Below are positions 1 to 11,889 of a DNA stretch of 64,000 nt, piece by piece. The stretch's first letter is position 1. The number at the start of each line of letters is the position of its first letter. The DNA is from Symbiodinium natans (taxonomy: Eukaryota > Sar > Dinophyceae > Suessiales > Symbiodiniaceae). The stretch covers positions 171,763 through 235,762 of the forward strand of contig CAJNDS010000028.1 in the NCBI GenBank assembly GCA_905221605.1. The letters are read 5' to 3'. A program made the position numbers and the translations under genes. The notes under the pieces were generated by a model. That model made no database searches and was not told where the DNA came from. It was given only the letters and a program-made list of their open reading frames with translations.

Positions 1-2910
1 AGAAGAGGTCGCCAACTGTTAGAGAGTCAGGGCAGCCACCTTGCATAGACAAGCAAGCAGTTCAACTTGGAATAAGCGTTGTGGTCTTCCACCAGGCCGG
101 CCTGGAGCACTGGTGCTCTCAGTTGCGGCTTCCGCTGCTTTTACCTTGAAGCAACGCAAGGCAACAATGCTTTTGTCAAGCGGCGGCGGACAGGGGCTGG
201 GTGCTCGCCGGGGGCTCTACCACATAGTCTTGGCCGATTTTCCTCGATTGCTCGAAGCATCTGAGATTCCACATCTTCCACACATGAGAGCACCATGCCG
301 TGCCGTGCTAAGCGCAAACAAGATAAACAAGCCAAGCATCGAGGCGCTCAGCGGTGGGAGCATTGCAGCTTTGGCCTCAGATCTTGTGATGAGTCGTTGC
401 AGTCGCTGATCGGATTTAACGACTTCAATTTCAACAGTGTGTTGCGCGGGTTGTCATCCGAAGCTTACAACCAGATGTCTACCGCGTCGTCAGCAAATCA
501 AGATCATTAAGGATAAAGACTGTGAACCGGGAATGATATGGAAAGCTCAAAGGCTTGACTCGAGAAAGAAACGGGCATGGGGCGAATGAAACAGACAATG
601 TGGAAAGTATCAGCATCAAACCTGCTTTAGACTTAGACCATCTAAGCAGAATCTAGCACAAGTCCAGGATCTCTCGACTGTGTTCCCTCCATCCCAAATG
701 CCAGCCCACCTTCGGCCCGATAAAACCAACCTCCTCCCCCCCCCCCCCCCCATTATGCGGCACATCGCGGCACGAAAACATCCACGCCAAATCAAAAACA
801 ACAGCATCTACCTCGTAGGGCTCAGGACAGCGCCTGCAAGTAGAAGATTGCCAGAAGAGTCCATCCATAGGGTGACAGATGGCCTCGAGCCACGTGGCAC
901 CTTGATTCCGAAAAACACACTTAGAGACTTAGATGTCCATGTTGGGAAATATCTTCCCATGCAGAGACAGCACAAAGCTGAAGGGAAACGGAATCAAGTT
1001 TTTAAGGATGAGGAGGGAACCGAGACATGCAAACGGACCCGAGGGAAATCCACTGAAAGGATGCTCATCCAACATCTTTGACTTGCTCAGCACGGCACAC
1101 CCCACGGTCTTTTGACCATCGCCTCGACAAAGCTGGCGCTGCAACTAGCGGATCAAATTTTCCAAAGCCTCGCCAAAGCCTCGCCTGACAAGAAGAATCA
1201 GCCCCCTGGAGCGGGCATCCATCCTGAGGGCCGTATGCTCGTGCGCAATGGCTTGCAATAGCGCGCAATGGCAGCGCAATGGCGTGAAATAGGGTGCACA
1301 ATGGTGCACGTTCAGGCGCCGACCCTCCACATGCTGACACCAGCGCAGCGTGGCAGCCTGGAGTGGCCTCAGAGACTATGAGCAGCTGCGAGCAATGTAG
1401 CAGCACGTACTGTAGCAGAAGGATGCACTACAGCGACCAAAGCCATTGAGGGGTGCGGCGTGCGGTACATCGAAGCTGAGCTGGCAACACAGTTGACAGA
1501 GAAATCAACTGGGATGCCTTGGCCAGAGACCTGACGGTCGGCAGTTGTTCCATTTCAAGATAATCGCTAAATCGCAGTTTCATCAGGCATGAAATCTTCC
1601 AGCCGGGTCCAGAACACTCATGGTGGATGGTCCCATTAGTGTAACCTCGGGCACTGCTTCCAGAATCTGTCTGGAACTGTATGAATCTGTCAATATCTGT
1701 CAGAATCTGTCTGCAGGACCTTCGGTTCCTCGCAGCGGAAAGCAGATCGGCGGAACTTGAAGCCGCCAGCCTGCAAACAACTGAGAACCCAGGTTTCTCC
1801 ATGCATGTCCATGCCGACCTGAGGACAAAAGTAGCAAATGGCAGCAAACACCTCTCAGGCCCGGGCAGCTACGAGAAGATCTGTACCTTCACCGGAAAGA
1901 TGTGAAGATACTGTCCAGATCTCAATGTCAACTGACGTCACTCAGGAGCGTGCATGCCCGGATAGCGGACTTCTGCATTTTCCGTGCATCCATACCTTCA
2001 GACACACCCAAGCCCAGCCCCACGCGATGGCGAACCATAGAGGCGAGCCAAGCAAAACAAGCAAAGCTTCATTGCTGTCAAAGGAAAAAGAGCCGTTGGG
2101 GTTCCCCGCGAGTTTTGTGAACTCCTCCTTTGGCAAGCCGACCTCTTCTCGAGGAAAAGACCATTGCTGCTAGCGGCCAAGAAACGAATCTGGAATGCAA
2201 AGTCGTGCCTTGCAGCTGCCGTTCCAGACACTCTGGATCAGCATTTACAACCAAGTCAATCTCGGGGACCTTAAACTCCCCGCGAGCACTCAAACAACAT
2301 TGGAAACATTGGAGCTTGAGAGCATGTCCAAGGGCCGAGCAGCTACCCCGAAGGCGGTGCCTCGCAATATGTCGGCATTGGCGAAACCTTCCACCTCAGC
2401 TCTTGATACCCCCTTGCTATACGCCCTTGCTTCTTGCTGCTTTCTTGTAGACTCGTAGACACCGTGTATACACCATGCCCAGTGTTTCCAGTTCACAGAG
2501 GTTGCGCATGGGCTTGCTCTGTAAATTTCCTCCAGCAATCTACAATACACCGGGTGCTTGGTTGCTTCGATTGCTTCAGAAACTCGAATAACAACACAAA
2601 CCCGTAACAGCACGCGGCTTGGGAGCTTCGTGAAATTTCATGAGACGACATGTTCCACATGTTCCATGGCCCTTACTCATGACGTGTTTCCACCTATATT
2701 TCGGATGCCACGTTTCACGTCAAATTTCCGGCCAGAGAAAACAACCTCATGCGTCTTTGTATGCTGCTGAGCCAAACTCAAGCGCTGGAACAGAAGGCAG
2801 CAAGAGGCTTCGAGACACGATACGACCGCTTTGATCCTTCGCACAGGCTCTTGACAACATGACTACGGTATGGGTTTTTCATTTTTCCTGACAATGTCCA
2901 CACTCGCACA
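1..2910. other. No recognisable gene
   Basis: No frame carries a protein-family motif I can name. Short protein-like stretches occur, for example a minus-strand run containing VEDVESQMLRAIEENRPRL near 200-280 and a plus-strand run DLRFLAAESRSAELEAA near 1720-1790. They lack a convincing start, stop or partner exon. A poly-C run lies at about 738-751. Isolated exons of a gene lying mainly outside the window are possible. Confidence 0.4.
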
Positions 2911-2915
2911 AACAG

Positions 2916-3246
2916 TCACAGTGACCTCGTAGCGGTAAAAGCTTGTGCAGTTTGCAATAGATCTTGTACCAAGGTATCCAGGGTCCCGACCAAAGCTCCA
3001 GGGAGCATTTCTTGTATTATCCTTGCATCATCCGCAAAATAGTCAGGAAGGCCCACAGAGTGGTAAAGGTAAGGAAAGAACACACCTTGAACAATTGCTG
3101 ATGGAATTTTAGGTAACTTTCAAGGTTTCCAACGGCTATGGGCTGAGCACTTCTCAGCACTGGAACTCAGATACGCCCAGTGGCGATTCAGTGTAGGCCG
3201 CAAGCTCTTTTGCAACCTCCAGCTTTTCATGTCGGTCGCACTGGAC
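2916..3246 (-). CDS. Unidentified gene, two 3'-terminal exons
   Basis: I do not recognise this protein. Two minus-strand segments read like real coding sequence. The upstream one (about 3246-3160) gives VQCDRHEKLEVAKELAAYTE and continues to SEFQ. The downstream one (3116-2916) begins LPKIPSAIVQGVFFPYLYHS, continues through GLPDYFADDARIIQEM and GALVGTLDTLVQDLLQTAQ, and ends in a TGA at 2918-2916. They are separated by about 43 bases starting with TGCTGAG and ending in AAAG. Removing these keeps the frame open, but the donor would be non-canonical. Amino-acid use is balanced and acidic/hydrophobic, unlike the chance frames around it. Upstream exons probably lie between 3250 and 4500 but were not identified. 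No membrane segment or catalytic motif is obvious. Confidence 0.4.
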
Positions 3247-3249
3247 CGC

Positions 3250-6200
3250 CACAAAATAACGTAACGTAATGTATGTGGTGTATTTGCTGAGCTGTGCACT
3301 CGCTCTGATGCCTCCGACGGCCTCAGCACACACATGGATTTGTGCTCTGGACGTCTAGAAGCCTTTTCATGCTGAGTGTGGGCGCATTCTTTCGGAGGCA
3401 TATCAGATCTGTTCGTTGTTGTTTGCTGCTTGGCTGCGCACGTGATTAATTCCAGGAGCTCGGTAACCTGCGCCGAACAACATGCAAACCGGGCTACTGG
3501 ATTCCTAGTAACTTTGTAACCCGCGGCACAGAACAGGCAGCTTGGAGACGGCGAATACACATGACAAAAGCATCAATGAGAGTACGTACAGCGAGCCGAC
3601 TAAGCACGAGGAGAACGCCTTTGAACACAAACAATGAGCATACACAACACTGTGAAAAACGAAAAAGGACTACCCTGGTCATTGCATGTCATTGCATCAC
3701 CCTCCAAAGATACTGAAAGTCGCATCGCTGGCCCTTCAAAAGAGTTCTGCACTTACATCCTCAACGACCCTCCTCAACGCTCGTTAAGGCTAAGCGGTGC
3801 AGGACACTTCATGGCAAGTGCTTATTCGCCAAGAGGCAGCGAGGCAGCGAGGCCATATCGTGTCCAACAATGTGCATGCACTACTCTACGCAGCTTTAAA
3901 CCTAGCCACACACGCTAGATCGTACACAACGAAACAAACTCAACGTAGAGAGCCGACGCCGGTTCAGCATGCTTGGACACATTACTGTGGCGTGAGTTTC
4001 ACGGCACACACAAAGAACGCGCTGTAAGAAAGGGCCTGCTCACTGAAGCCATCTGACTGAAAGCTCGGTGGCTGCACCGGCACCTTGCTTTCCTGCCTGA
4101 TGGGCCTTAGATTTTTCAAGTACTCACCTCTGACGTGCAAAACTGGCACGTGCAAAACTTTTGGCGTCCTTTCCAACACACAATGCTTCTCGCATCAGCT
4201 GTCCATGTTGACACAGTGAGCCAGGTCAAAACCCGGCTTCTGCCCCTGTGGCAGAAGCCTTGCCCTGGTCCGATAGCACTTCATGGACACGTCGCCAGGT
4301 TCTCGAAACAGGGTTGAACATGTCGCCCCGGTGCATCCTGCGCCAACATTCGCAAAAAGACTCTGCAGAAGCAGCAACCAACCGCCTATGCCTACCCAAA
4401 GCACAGATTCACCCAATGCTTTGCCTTGTGGCGGCCCAGCCCACTCAACGGAATCAAAGACATGAGCATCCAAACTATGGCAGCTGCTCTATCAAGTTCA
4501 AGCAAGGTGCCCTATTCGCGCCATCGTGGTCTAGTCGAACTACATCATGGGCTAGTCGAACTCCACCGTTCCAGGCACTGTCTTGGTACTGGGCAACTTC
4601 CGTCCGCTCTTCCTTTGCATATCACGCGACATCAAGCTGGCCGCGCGACTCCAATGATCCATGGGCCTTGTTCTGCAGCTTGGACTCGCCGCATCCTTGT
4701 TTTTCTTTGTGATGCCTCGAACTAGCAGAAACACTTGTGTTGCGTTGTGCTGCTATCTCACACAGCTGTCAGGCGGCTAGGCTTCCAACTAGCGTTCTCC
4801 TTGTTTTTAGGAGTCTTGGGCATTTCACGAGACCCAACTTTCTTCAGCTTCCACTTCACTGCCTCCATAGGTTGAAGCTTGCAAAGCGGCACTTCAAACT
4901 TGTCTAAAGCTCAGTACAGCTGGATGAGCTGCAACCGCCTGCAGCTTCCTGGCCAAGACACAGTCAAACGGCCCTGTCTTTTTCATATCAGACTCCAACC
5001 GGTCCTTACGTCAACATGCACATAAAGGCATCCTGAATGCACACGGTGAACTCAAAGAGTGCGTGAAGCGTTGATACCGTCCCGCGTCTGGCTCCAGTGT
5101 CTTGGGGTTCCTAACCGTGGGTCGCTGAGGGTTTAGGAGCCATGTGCAGCGGGCTGAATGGGTGGTGCGCGGTTGGGAATTTTCCAACAACACATACTGA
5201 TTGGCTGCAGTCTCCAAATCAAAGGGGTCGCGATGAACCATGCAATAGCCATCAAAGCCTTTGATGATGACACTTGGCCGCCTTCAAAACTGGCCAAAAG
5301 CTGCCAGCTCTGTATGCGCGGGGTGGCTGCTCTCAGCAGACTGCCGGCATGGTTTCCGTGTGTCTCTGCTTGACGCTTGTGCAACACTCCAATTTGTCAT
5401 AACTTTGACGGTTGCGGGTGCGCAGAACTGAAAACGCTCCAATCCGCTTCGTCATAGGGTGGTCTTTGCGGCTGGTGGTGGGGTTAGTGGGAGGAAAGGG
5501 GGGCCACCCCCAACTTTTACTCTTCGGGCGTCTGGAAAGAATTTAGGTCTCTCATGAATAGCAAGTCCACCAACAGTAAACAACTGAATCTGTCGTGCCT
5601 GATTCTTAACACTCCCAGCGTGCTATTGCAAGTTCTCCTTGATAATGTATCCAACACTATATCCACCACAAGTGAAGAACTCGATTTGCTGCTGCCCGAA
5701 AAGGTACACGCCCACTGTGTTACGGTCGGGTCTCTCGACTCTCGACCTTCCTCCATTTCAGACGTCCCAATCTGTTCCAGGCTCTCTTTGATGCAAAGCA
5801 CCTTACGAGCAGTATCGCTGGAAATCTCCGTTTTGTTATGGCATGTTCTTGCTGCTGTAGACACCCTAGTTTGCTAAGGAATGTTCTTTCGGCTCGAGAC
5901 AATGTCCAAAGGCACGCACCTCCGCCAATGTATGACGAGAGTCCGTCGACGATACAAGCAACTTAAGAAACTGCAAGCTCCCCAATTTGCTATGGCAGTA
6001 CGAGGACATACAAGGACAACTTGCAATATGTCCGCTCCAAGTAAGACATAAGTTGTTGCGGCGCTGCTTTATACATGCTGATTGCAGCAGGCTCTCTTGA
6101 CACAAAACGGCTTTCAAACACATTGAAAGTCAAAAGCCCAATTTGCTACGGTAGGTTCGTAGCACCCCAATGTCGAAGTCTAACATTCGTGTCACTGCAA

Positions 6201-8140
6201 TAGACGCAACTTCGAATTTTGCCCAAAAGCTTAAGGAACAGAACACGGAGAACGATCCTGTTCAAACTGTGTTCATCATCGAGAGCCTGCTGGAGCAAAT
6301 CGGCGTGTTTACGTTTCTTGGATATTTGGTCAGTCCGCACCTTCAGCGCGTTTATTCGTAAGTTGTTTCGACAAAAGCAAATTCACAAAAATGCATCAAA
6401 ATGGAGGGCTTACGATTTGTTTACTTGCTCGTGTGCCTCAAACAATTAATTCACGTTCTCAAACGAAAACATGGCCTTTGTTGCCAACTTCCCCAACGAA
6501 GAGGACTTGATGATATGCACGCCATGAAACGCTTGGCGTACGGCGTATTGGGGAGGCGTAGGGGGCGGGAGGAGGGGATAAGGCTTCAACTGGTCTGCTC
6601 AGCGGCTACATTCAAAATTCTGTGAAGCTGCTGCGCTGACTCGTTCTGTTTACACGGCATAATTACTCTGTTTAACTGATCTGCATAAGGGGCGGGTCAA
6701 CAAAGCGGCACCCGCAGGCAAAACAAACCGTCACCACGAAAAATATAGAGGGCTGGTGAGGGCTGCGGATTCGAAGTGGTTTGAGAGGTGTGGCAGTGCG
6801 ATCAGCGAGCCTGATGGCCCCGAGTTTGGGCAATGATGAACACAGATTTGGTCTGGTGTGAGCATTTTCCGTAGTTCTGTGGGTTTGAACGGTTTGGAAC
6901 GAAAATATGCTAGACTCAAACGTGGGTCAGTGGTTTGCAGGTTACGTGTCCCGGCTTGATAAGGAAAGACGGTGCAAATGAAGGGCGCGTTGTGGTGAGC
7001 CTGTAAAGGATGTCAAACAATTCCTCCTGGCTTCTTGCTTCCAAGTAAGAGCACCTCCGGTTGTTAAGGCTTAACTGAGCGAATCTCCCAAAGAGAGGAG
7101 GAGTAAGGGAACACTCAATATTCTTTGCTGTAAAGAAATGACGGCGGGTATGCTCAATCATTTGTAAGGGTGCAACGATTATTGTTGGATTACCCGCCCT
7201 CGACAAAAGAAAGGGAAAACTCCCCCGCTGCCGAAGAAACGAAGAGCGTCCTTCCTGCTCAGTAGAAGATATCGCACAGCTCCCAGACCCATGAAAGCCT
7301 CTGCCGTCGTAATCAGAAGTAGAACCGCCCTGTGCCAACCAACCAAAAAACAATCCCTACCCGGTCGAATTGAAAATGTGGGAAATTTTTCTTCTGCTAT
7401 TTGAACAACATCAGAGAGCCATGTATTGACCAGTGTCCTCTTCTTATGAGAAAAGTGTATGACAACACCCCTTATCTGCAAGCAACGAGCCAACTTCTCT
7501 CGTAGAACCACGGGGGTAGTTCTTCTCTTCTTCGATATATAAAAAAAGTAACACAGCTGCCTGTGCGTGCAAGCATGGCAGCGAAGCCTGCCCCTGACTG
7601 CGTCCTGCGGCGGCAGCCAGCTCTTACACTACTTAGAGCAGGTCAAACTGACAAAATAGCGACACGATATTCACAATGCACAACGATATTCACTTATTCA
7701 CAAATGCCTCGCACGAGTTTCTTCTCCACTAGCTCCCTGTGGCTGCTCGGTTGGCATTGATCAAGGCTGAATGCGATCGTTGGTTTCTCTCGAACCAGCC
7801 ACAAGCCACTCGAAAGCCCCCCTTCAACGCAAAGCCACGGGAGGAACCGATTGAAAAAATGTCAATCGCGACTCTCGAGCCACGTGTCTCGATGGAATAT
7901 CACGTGATCACTTTCCACGATCACTGCAGCACGATCCGTGCACTGTTCACTCGTGTCCCTGCATGCATGAATGCACTTTCCAACAAAGTACACATATACA
8001 GATACATGTAATTGTCGAGTGCCGAGACTCGTAAATCTTCGCCGGTCCAAGTTCTGGTGGTACGATGACGTACCTCAGACAAGTTCGCGGGAGCTGTCGC
8101 TTCCCTGAAGGCACGCCATGATTCACATGATTTCACATGA
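3250..8140. other. Gene-poor stretch with weak repeats
   Basis: No domain was recognised on either strand. A minus-strand run with VIIKGFDGYCMVHRDPFDL at about 5280-5220 looks exon-like but is unassigned. From about 5770 to 6310 a short motif encoding ESL(L)EQI or ESLLQSA recurs on both strands. A CNTAGCAAAYTRGG-like sequence also recurs near 5875, 5990 and 6145 on the minus strand. The 6.9-7.5 kb stretch is open on the minus strand for 110-145 codons, but the protein matches nothing I know. Confidence 0.35.
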
Positions 8141-8149
8141 TTCGTCTGC

Positions 8150-9120
8150 CAGGCTGCCATGATGACTGGAACGGTGATGTCTTGCCATCCTCCCCCACCC
8201 AAGCTGGCTTGCGAGACTCCGGCACCAGATCGGGAGGCATGATGTAAGTGTATCCTGAGCCCAGGTGTGGCATGCTTGCAACATCTTGCAACTCACACAT
8301 AGAAGCAAACATCAACTGCCTAATGGCAAACTTCCGAGCAACTTTGCACCGGAGCTATGAAGAATATGTCCTCCATCCGCTGCTGGAACCTGGAGTGTTG
8401 GTACTTGATCTCTGACGAAAACTCTATGCCGACGCAACCAGCGCATCCACAAAGTTTCATGATGTCAACAGCACCCATGTCATTCTCCTGGTGATCACTC
8501 TGGATGACATTTACATTTATGGTATTGCCAGCATACATTTCGAAGAAGTACGGCTTCTTCGCCACCCAGTTTGGAAGCAGCAGGAGGCAAGGCTTCATCG
8601 ACTTTCTGCAGAACCTAAGATTCGTATGCACAAATGCCAACCCGGGCGTTAAACAAAACAACAGACATTGCATCCAACACCCCAAGCTGAAACTAGAGGC
8701 CAGTTGCTCTAGGCACCGCGGTACGTGATCTGAGGAGTATGGTGGGTTCGTCATGAAGATGTGGTGCTGCGGAATTCGGTCTTCTTGGATCACCTTGTAA
8801 AAGTCCTCAGCGGCCAGGCTTGTGATACGTAGCTCTCGCCACACCTGTTGGCCCTCTGCTCTCGATGCCCATTCGTGCAAGTCCTGATTCAGGTTGCAGA
8901 CCTTCATGAAACCAAGCTTTGCCAAATGTCGCACCACTGTCCCTTTACCTGGTCCCGCAGCATGGCTTCACAACAGCTTCGGAAAGCAAAGTAAAACCAA
9001 AAGACTGAAAACTAATTGAAGCTAGGCTCAAAAGTATGGATCCCAAATCTGAAGTTCTTTTGGCCGCAAGCCTAGCTCTTTCGCCAGGAGCTTCAGCACC
9101 GGCAAGACCTTGTGCAGGGC
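8150..9120 (-). CDS. Putative class I SAM-dependent methyltransferase, NPPY type (partial, four exons)
   Basis: Four minus-strand segments join into one protein. Exon A (about 9120-9030) gives LHKVLPVLKLLAKELGLR, then QIWDPYF. Exon B (8965-8693) gives AAGPGKGTVVRHLAKLGF, a glycine-rich SAM-binding motif I, and later FMTNPPYSSDHVPRCLEQL with the catalytic NPPY tetrad. Exon C (about 8614-8540) gives KPCLLLLPNWVAKKPYF. Exon D (8254 to about 8150) gives YTYIMPPDLVPES, then KTSPFQSSW. The order DPYF, GxGKG, NPPYS, LLLPN, KPYF, TSPF matches a protein family I know from algae that carries an N6-adenine-methyltransferase-like fold. Its substrate (DNA, RNA or protein) cannot be told from sequence. The A/B junction restores the frame (YF-C-H-A-A-G) only with a GA or AG donor, and the B/C boundary is not resolved. 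The start codon and final exon were not identified. A 205-codon frame runs through exons B, C and their introns by chance. Confidence 0.6.
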
Positions 9121-9129
9121 TCGCAGGCT

Positions 9130-10340
9130 TACTGAACAGCCTGAACAGCCTGAAGAGAGGCAAGTGCAGACAAGGCGACGTGGTTGTATGCGCGTGCTTC
9201 TGTTTCGGCCTGAGAGCCAGGACACAGCACATCATCCCCATTCTAACGGGATGCTAACAAGGCTCAGACATGGTCGAGTGGATCGCAACTAAAGGCAAGT
9301 CTGCGAGGTGTGTGAGGTGCACCAATGGAGCTCTCATGTGTCCTTGGCGCGAAGTGAAGGAAAAGAATAGACTTAGCATGCCAGACTCACGTAGAGCTGA
9401 CACAAATTGCACAGTGCTCCTGCATCACTGAAATTACATCATGGGTGCCCACAGGTCAGATTGCCTTCAACGCTGACAAGCGTGCCAACCTTAAAGCAAA
9501 CGCCGGCTGTCTGCTTCGCATGACTGACAGCTCGTCAAGACACACAATCACTGAGTCCAACGGGCCTTGGCCGCAGATAGCTTCTGCCTCTTTCGCCGCG
9601 TGCGCTGTGCCCGCAAGCCTGAGAGCAACAGTATGCAACAGTAATGCTGATGGCCTTCTTCGGATTCTCGGTTGTGACAGGCAGCTTCTTTTCATGAACC
9701 GCTGCTGTTCATGAACAGCGCCTCCCTGCTGCAAGCTCCATCGCGCTGTCAAGGCATGGCAGGGATACGCATCTCGATGCTCGGCAAGTTGGCGACTCTT
9801 GTGGCTACAGAATTTAAAAAAAAAAACATGACATTCCATGCCAAGACTTTCCACATGCACACTACTTCTGTTTCTAGCTACAAATCTTCGATTTCAACGG
9901 ATCATGTCCAGCATAACCTTCAGCACAGGATGGCGCTGCGGCATTCCATGTTGCAAACATGTCAGGAATCCACCAACAAAGAATCATGGCAGTCACTGGC
10001 GCCGTGCCCAACCCGAGATTCTAGGCGAACGACAGCTGGCTGCTTGGCTGGAACGGTGGGCGTGTTGGTCGAGGTGGCGGGGTCCTCGATAAATTGTCCC
10101 TGGCACTAAGCGGGAGGCAATTTTAGACGAAAACCCCACAGGTAGAACACTTACAAGTGTTCAACATACATACATGCATGCATATTTGCATAGCATACAT
10201 GCATATATTCTTACATGTATACATCTACATGCACATGTACATGTACACTGCTTAAAGAGACGGATAAAGCCACAAGTGTATTCTTTTCTTGCCTGCCCGG
10301 TTGGGGATGGGGGACGGTGACGCGCGTCAGTCGGATGTGC
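9130..10340. other. No recognisable gene
   Basis: Both strands contain frames of 60-130 codons without motifs, start context or codon pattern typical of the assigned exons. The first exons of the methyltransferase at 8.15-9.12 kb could lie here. A short run of ATAC/ATGC-rich sequence occupies about 10170-10250, next to the satellite. Confidence 0.35.
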
Positions 10341-10346
10341 GCGCGC

Positions 10347-11089
10347 GTGTTGGTGTGTTGGTAGGTTGGTGTGTTGGTGTGTTGGTGTGTTGGTGTGTTG
10401 GGGTGTTGGTGTGTTGGTCTGTTGGTGTGTTGGTGTGTTGGTGTGTTGGTGTGTTGGTGTGTTGGTGTGTTGGTGTGTTGGTGTGTTGGTGTGTTGGTGT
10501 GTTAGTAGGTTGGTGTGTTGGTGTGTTGGTGTGCTGGTGTGTTGGTGTGTTGGTGTGTTGGCGTGTTGGTGCGTTGGTGCGTTGGTGTGTTGGTGTGTTG
10601 GTGTGTTGGTGTGTTGGTGTGTTGGTGCGTTGGTGTGTTGGTGTGTTGGTGTGTTGGTGTGTTGGTGTGCGGGTGTGTGGGTGTGTTGGTGTGTTTTCTG
10701 TGTTGGTGTGTTCGTGTGTCTTTTGGTGTGTTGGTGTGTTGGTCTGTTGGTGTGTCTTTTTGTGTTGGTGTGTTGGTGTGTTGGTGTGTTTTGTGTGCTG
10801 GTGTGCTTTTTTGTTGGTGGCTTGGTGTGTTGTTGGGTTGTTGTGTTGGGGTGTTGGTGTGTTGGTCTGTTGGTGGGTTGGTGGGTGGGTGGGTTGGTGG
10901 GTTGTTGTGTTGGTGTGTTGGCGTGCTTTGTGTTGATGTGTTGGTGTGTTGGTGGGTTGGTGGCTTGGTGTGTTGTTGGGTTGTTGTGTTGGTGGGTTGG
11001 TGCGTTGGTGCGTTGGTGCGTTGGTGTGTTGGTGCGTTGGTGTGTTGGTGTGTTGGTGTGTGGGTGTGTGAGTGTGTTGGTGTGTTGGA
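10347..11089. repeat. Octamer satellite (TTGGTGTG)n
   Basis: About 740 bases are built from the 8-mer TTGGTGTG, with variants TTGGTGCG, TTGGTGGG, TTGTTGGG and a few TTTTGTGTG interruptions. Because 8 is not a multiple of 3 and the unit contains no stop, several frames stay open. They yield artificial proteins: cysteine/tryptophan/valine-rich on plus, THQHTNTP-type on minus. I treat these as non-coding. The variants are clustered, so the array has mutated and re-amplified in blocks. Confidence 0.95.
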
Positions 11090-11092
11090 ATG

Positions 11093-11580
11093 AAGAGAAC
11101 GGAGAATGAAGAGAACTATGAGAGTGAGGACAGTGAGAACAGTAAGAACAGTGAGAATAAAGAATAGTGAGAGTAGTGAGAATAGTGAGAATAGTGAGAA
11201 TAGTGAGAATAGTGAGAATAGTGACAATAGTGAGAGTAGTGAGAATAGTGAGAATAGTGAGAATAGTGAGAATAGTGAGAATAGTGACAATAGTGACAAT
11301 AGTGAGAATAGTGACAATAGTGAGAATAGTGAAAATAGTGAGAAGAGCGAGAAGAGTGAGCATAGTGAGAAAAGTGAGAACAGTGAAAATAGTGAGTAAT
11401 GAGAATAGTGAGAATCATGAGAACAGTGAGAATAGTGAGAGTAGTGAGAATAATAGCAATAGCAAGAACAGTACTAGCAACAGCGCTACAATGAGGGCAA
11501 TTAGTTATAGTGAGAATAAAAGCGATAGCAAGAACAGTACTAGCAACAGTGCTAACAATGATGGCAATAAGTTTAATCAG
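11093..11580. repeat. Nonamer satellite (GTGAGAATA)n
   Basis: The 9-mer GTGAGAATA repeats for about 300 bases, with GTGACAATA and GTGAGAGTA variants. It then decays into AATAGCAAGAACAGTACTAGCAACA-like units, one of which is duplicated near 11460-11560. The period is a multiple of three, so frames remain open as (SEN)n or (SHY)n. It directly follows the octamer array with only a few bases of transition. Confidence 0.92.
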
Positions 11581-11699
11581 GCCTCAGTGCTGCTGTGATT
11601 GACATACATAATCTGCTTGGCTGTGAATCCGGTCCTGCTTGGTGCTTGACGATCCTGACTTGTATTGTTTTCTAGCCTCTACCAAACTCATCAGGAGGC

Positions 11700-11884
11700 G
11701 TGCCTCACGTGGAACGTTGACCTGCAATTTGTGAACCTCACAACAACACGGCCACGGAGTGTGTGCTGGATCAAGAGCTGGGAGCCGCTACTTGTTCCAC
11801 AAGGAGCAGCTGAGCAGCTGAGGCAAGCACAAGATGTACGCCAGGCAGCAAATGGCGAGGAGGAGAAGCTGCGGAAGCTCCAGG
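11700..11884 (+). CDS. Possible coiled-coil exon, unidentified
   Basis: A plus-strand segment reads WIKSWEPLLVPQGAAEQL, then RQAQDVRQAANGEEEKLRKL, and reaches CTCCAG followed by GCAAGA. That is a good GC-type donor of the kind dinoflagellates use. The heptad-like spacing of leucines and charged residues suggests a coiled coil. No partner exon was found and the family is unknown. The rest of the 147-codon open frame past the donor is less protein-like. It could be a chance frame. Confidence 0.3.
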
Positions 11885-11889
11885 CAAGA

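Noticed and set aside
6916..7511. Possible organelle-derived insert, because the stretch is less GC-rich with long minus frames
   Set aside because: I could not match it to any mitochondrial or plastid gene, and base composition alone is not enough.
10161..11363. 400-codon minus-strand frame rich in THQHTNTP and SHYSHY
   Set aside because: It is the translation of the octamer and nonamer satellites; all repeat-phase frames are open and the flanks are not protein-like.
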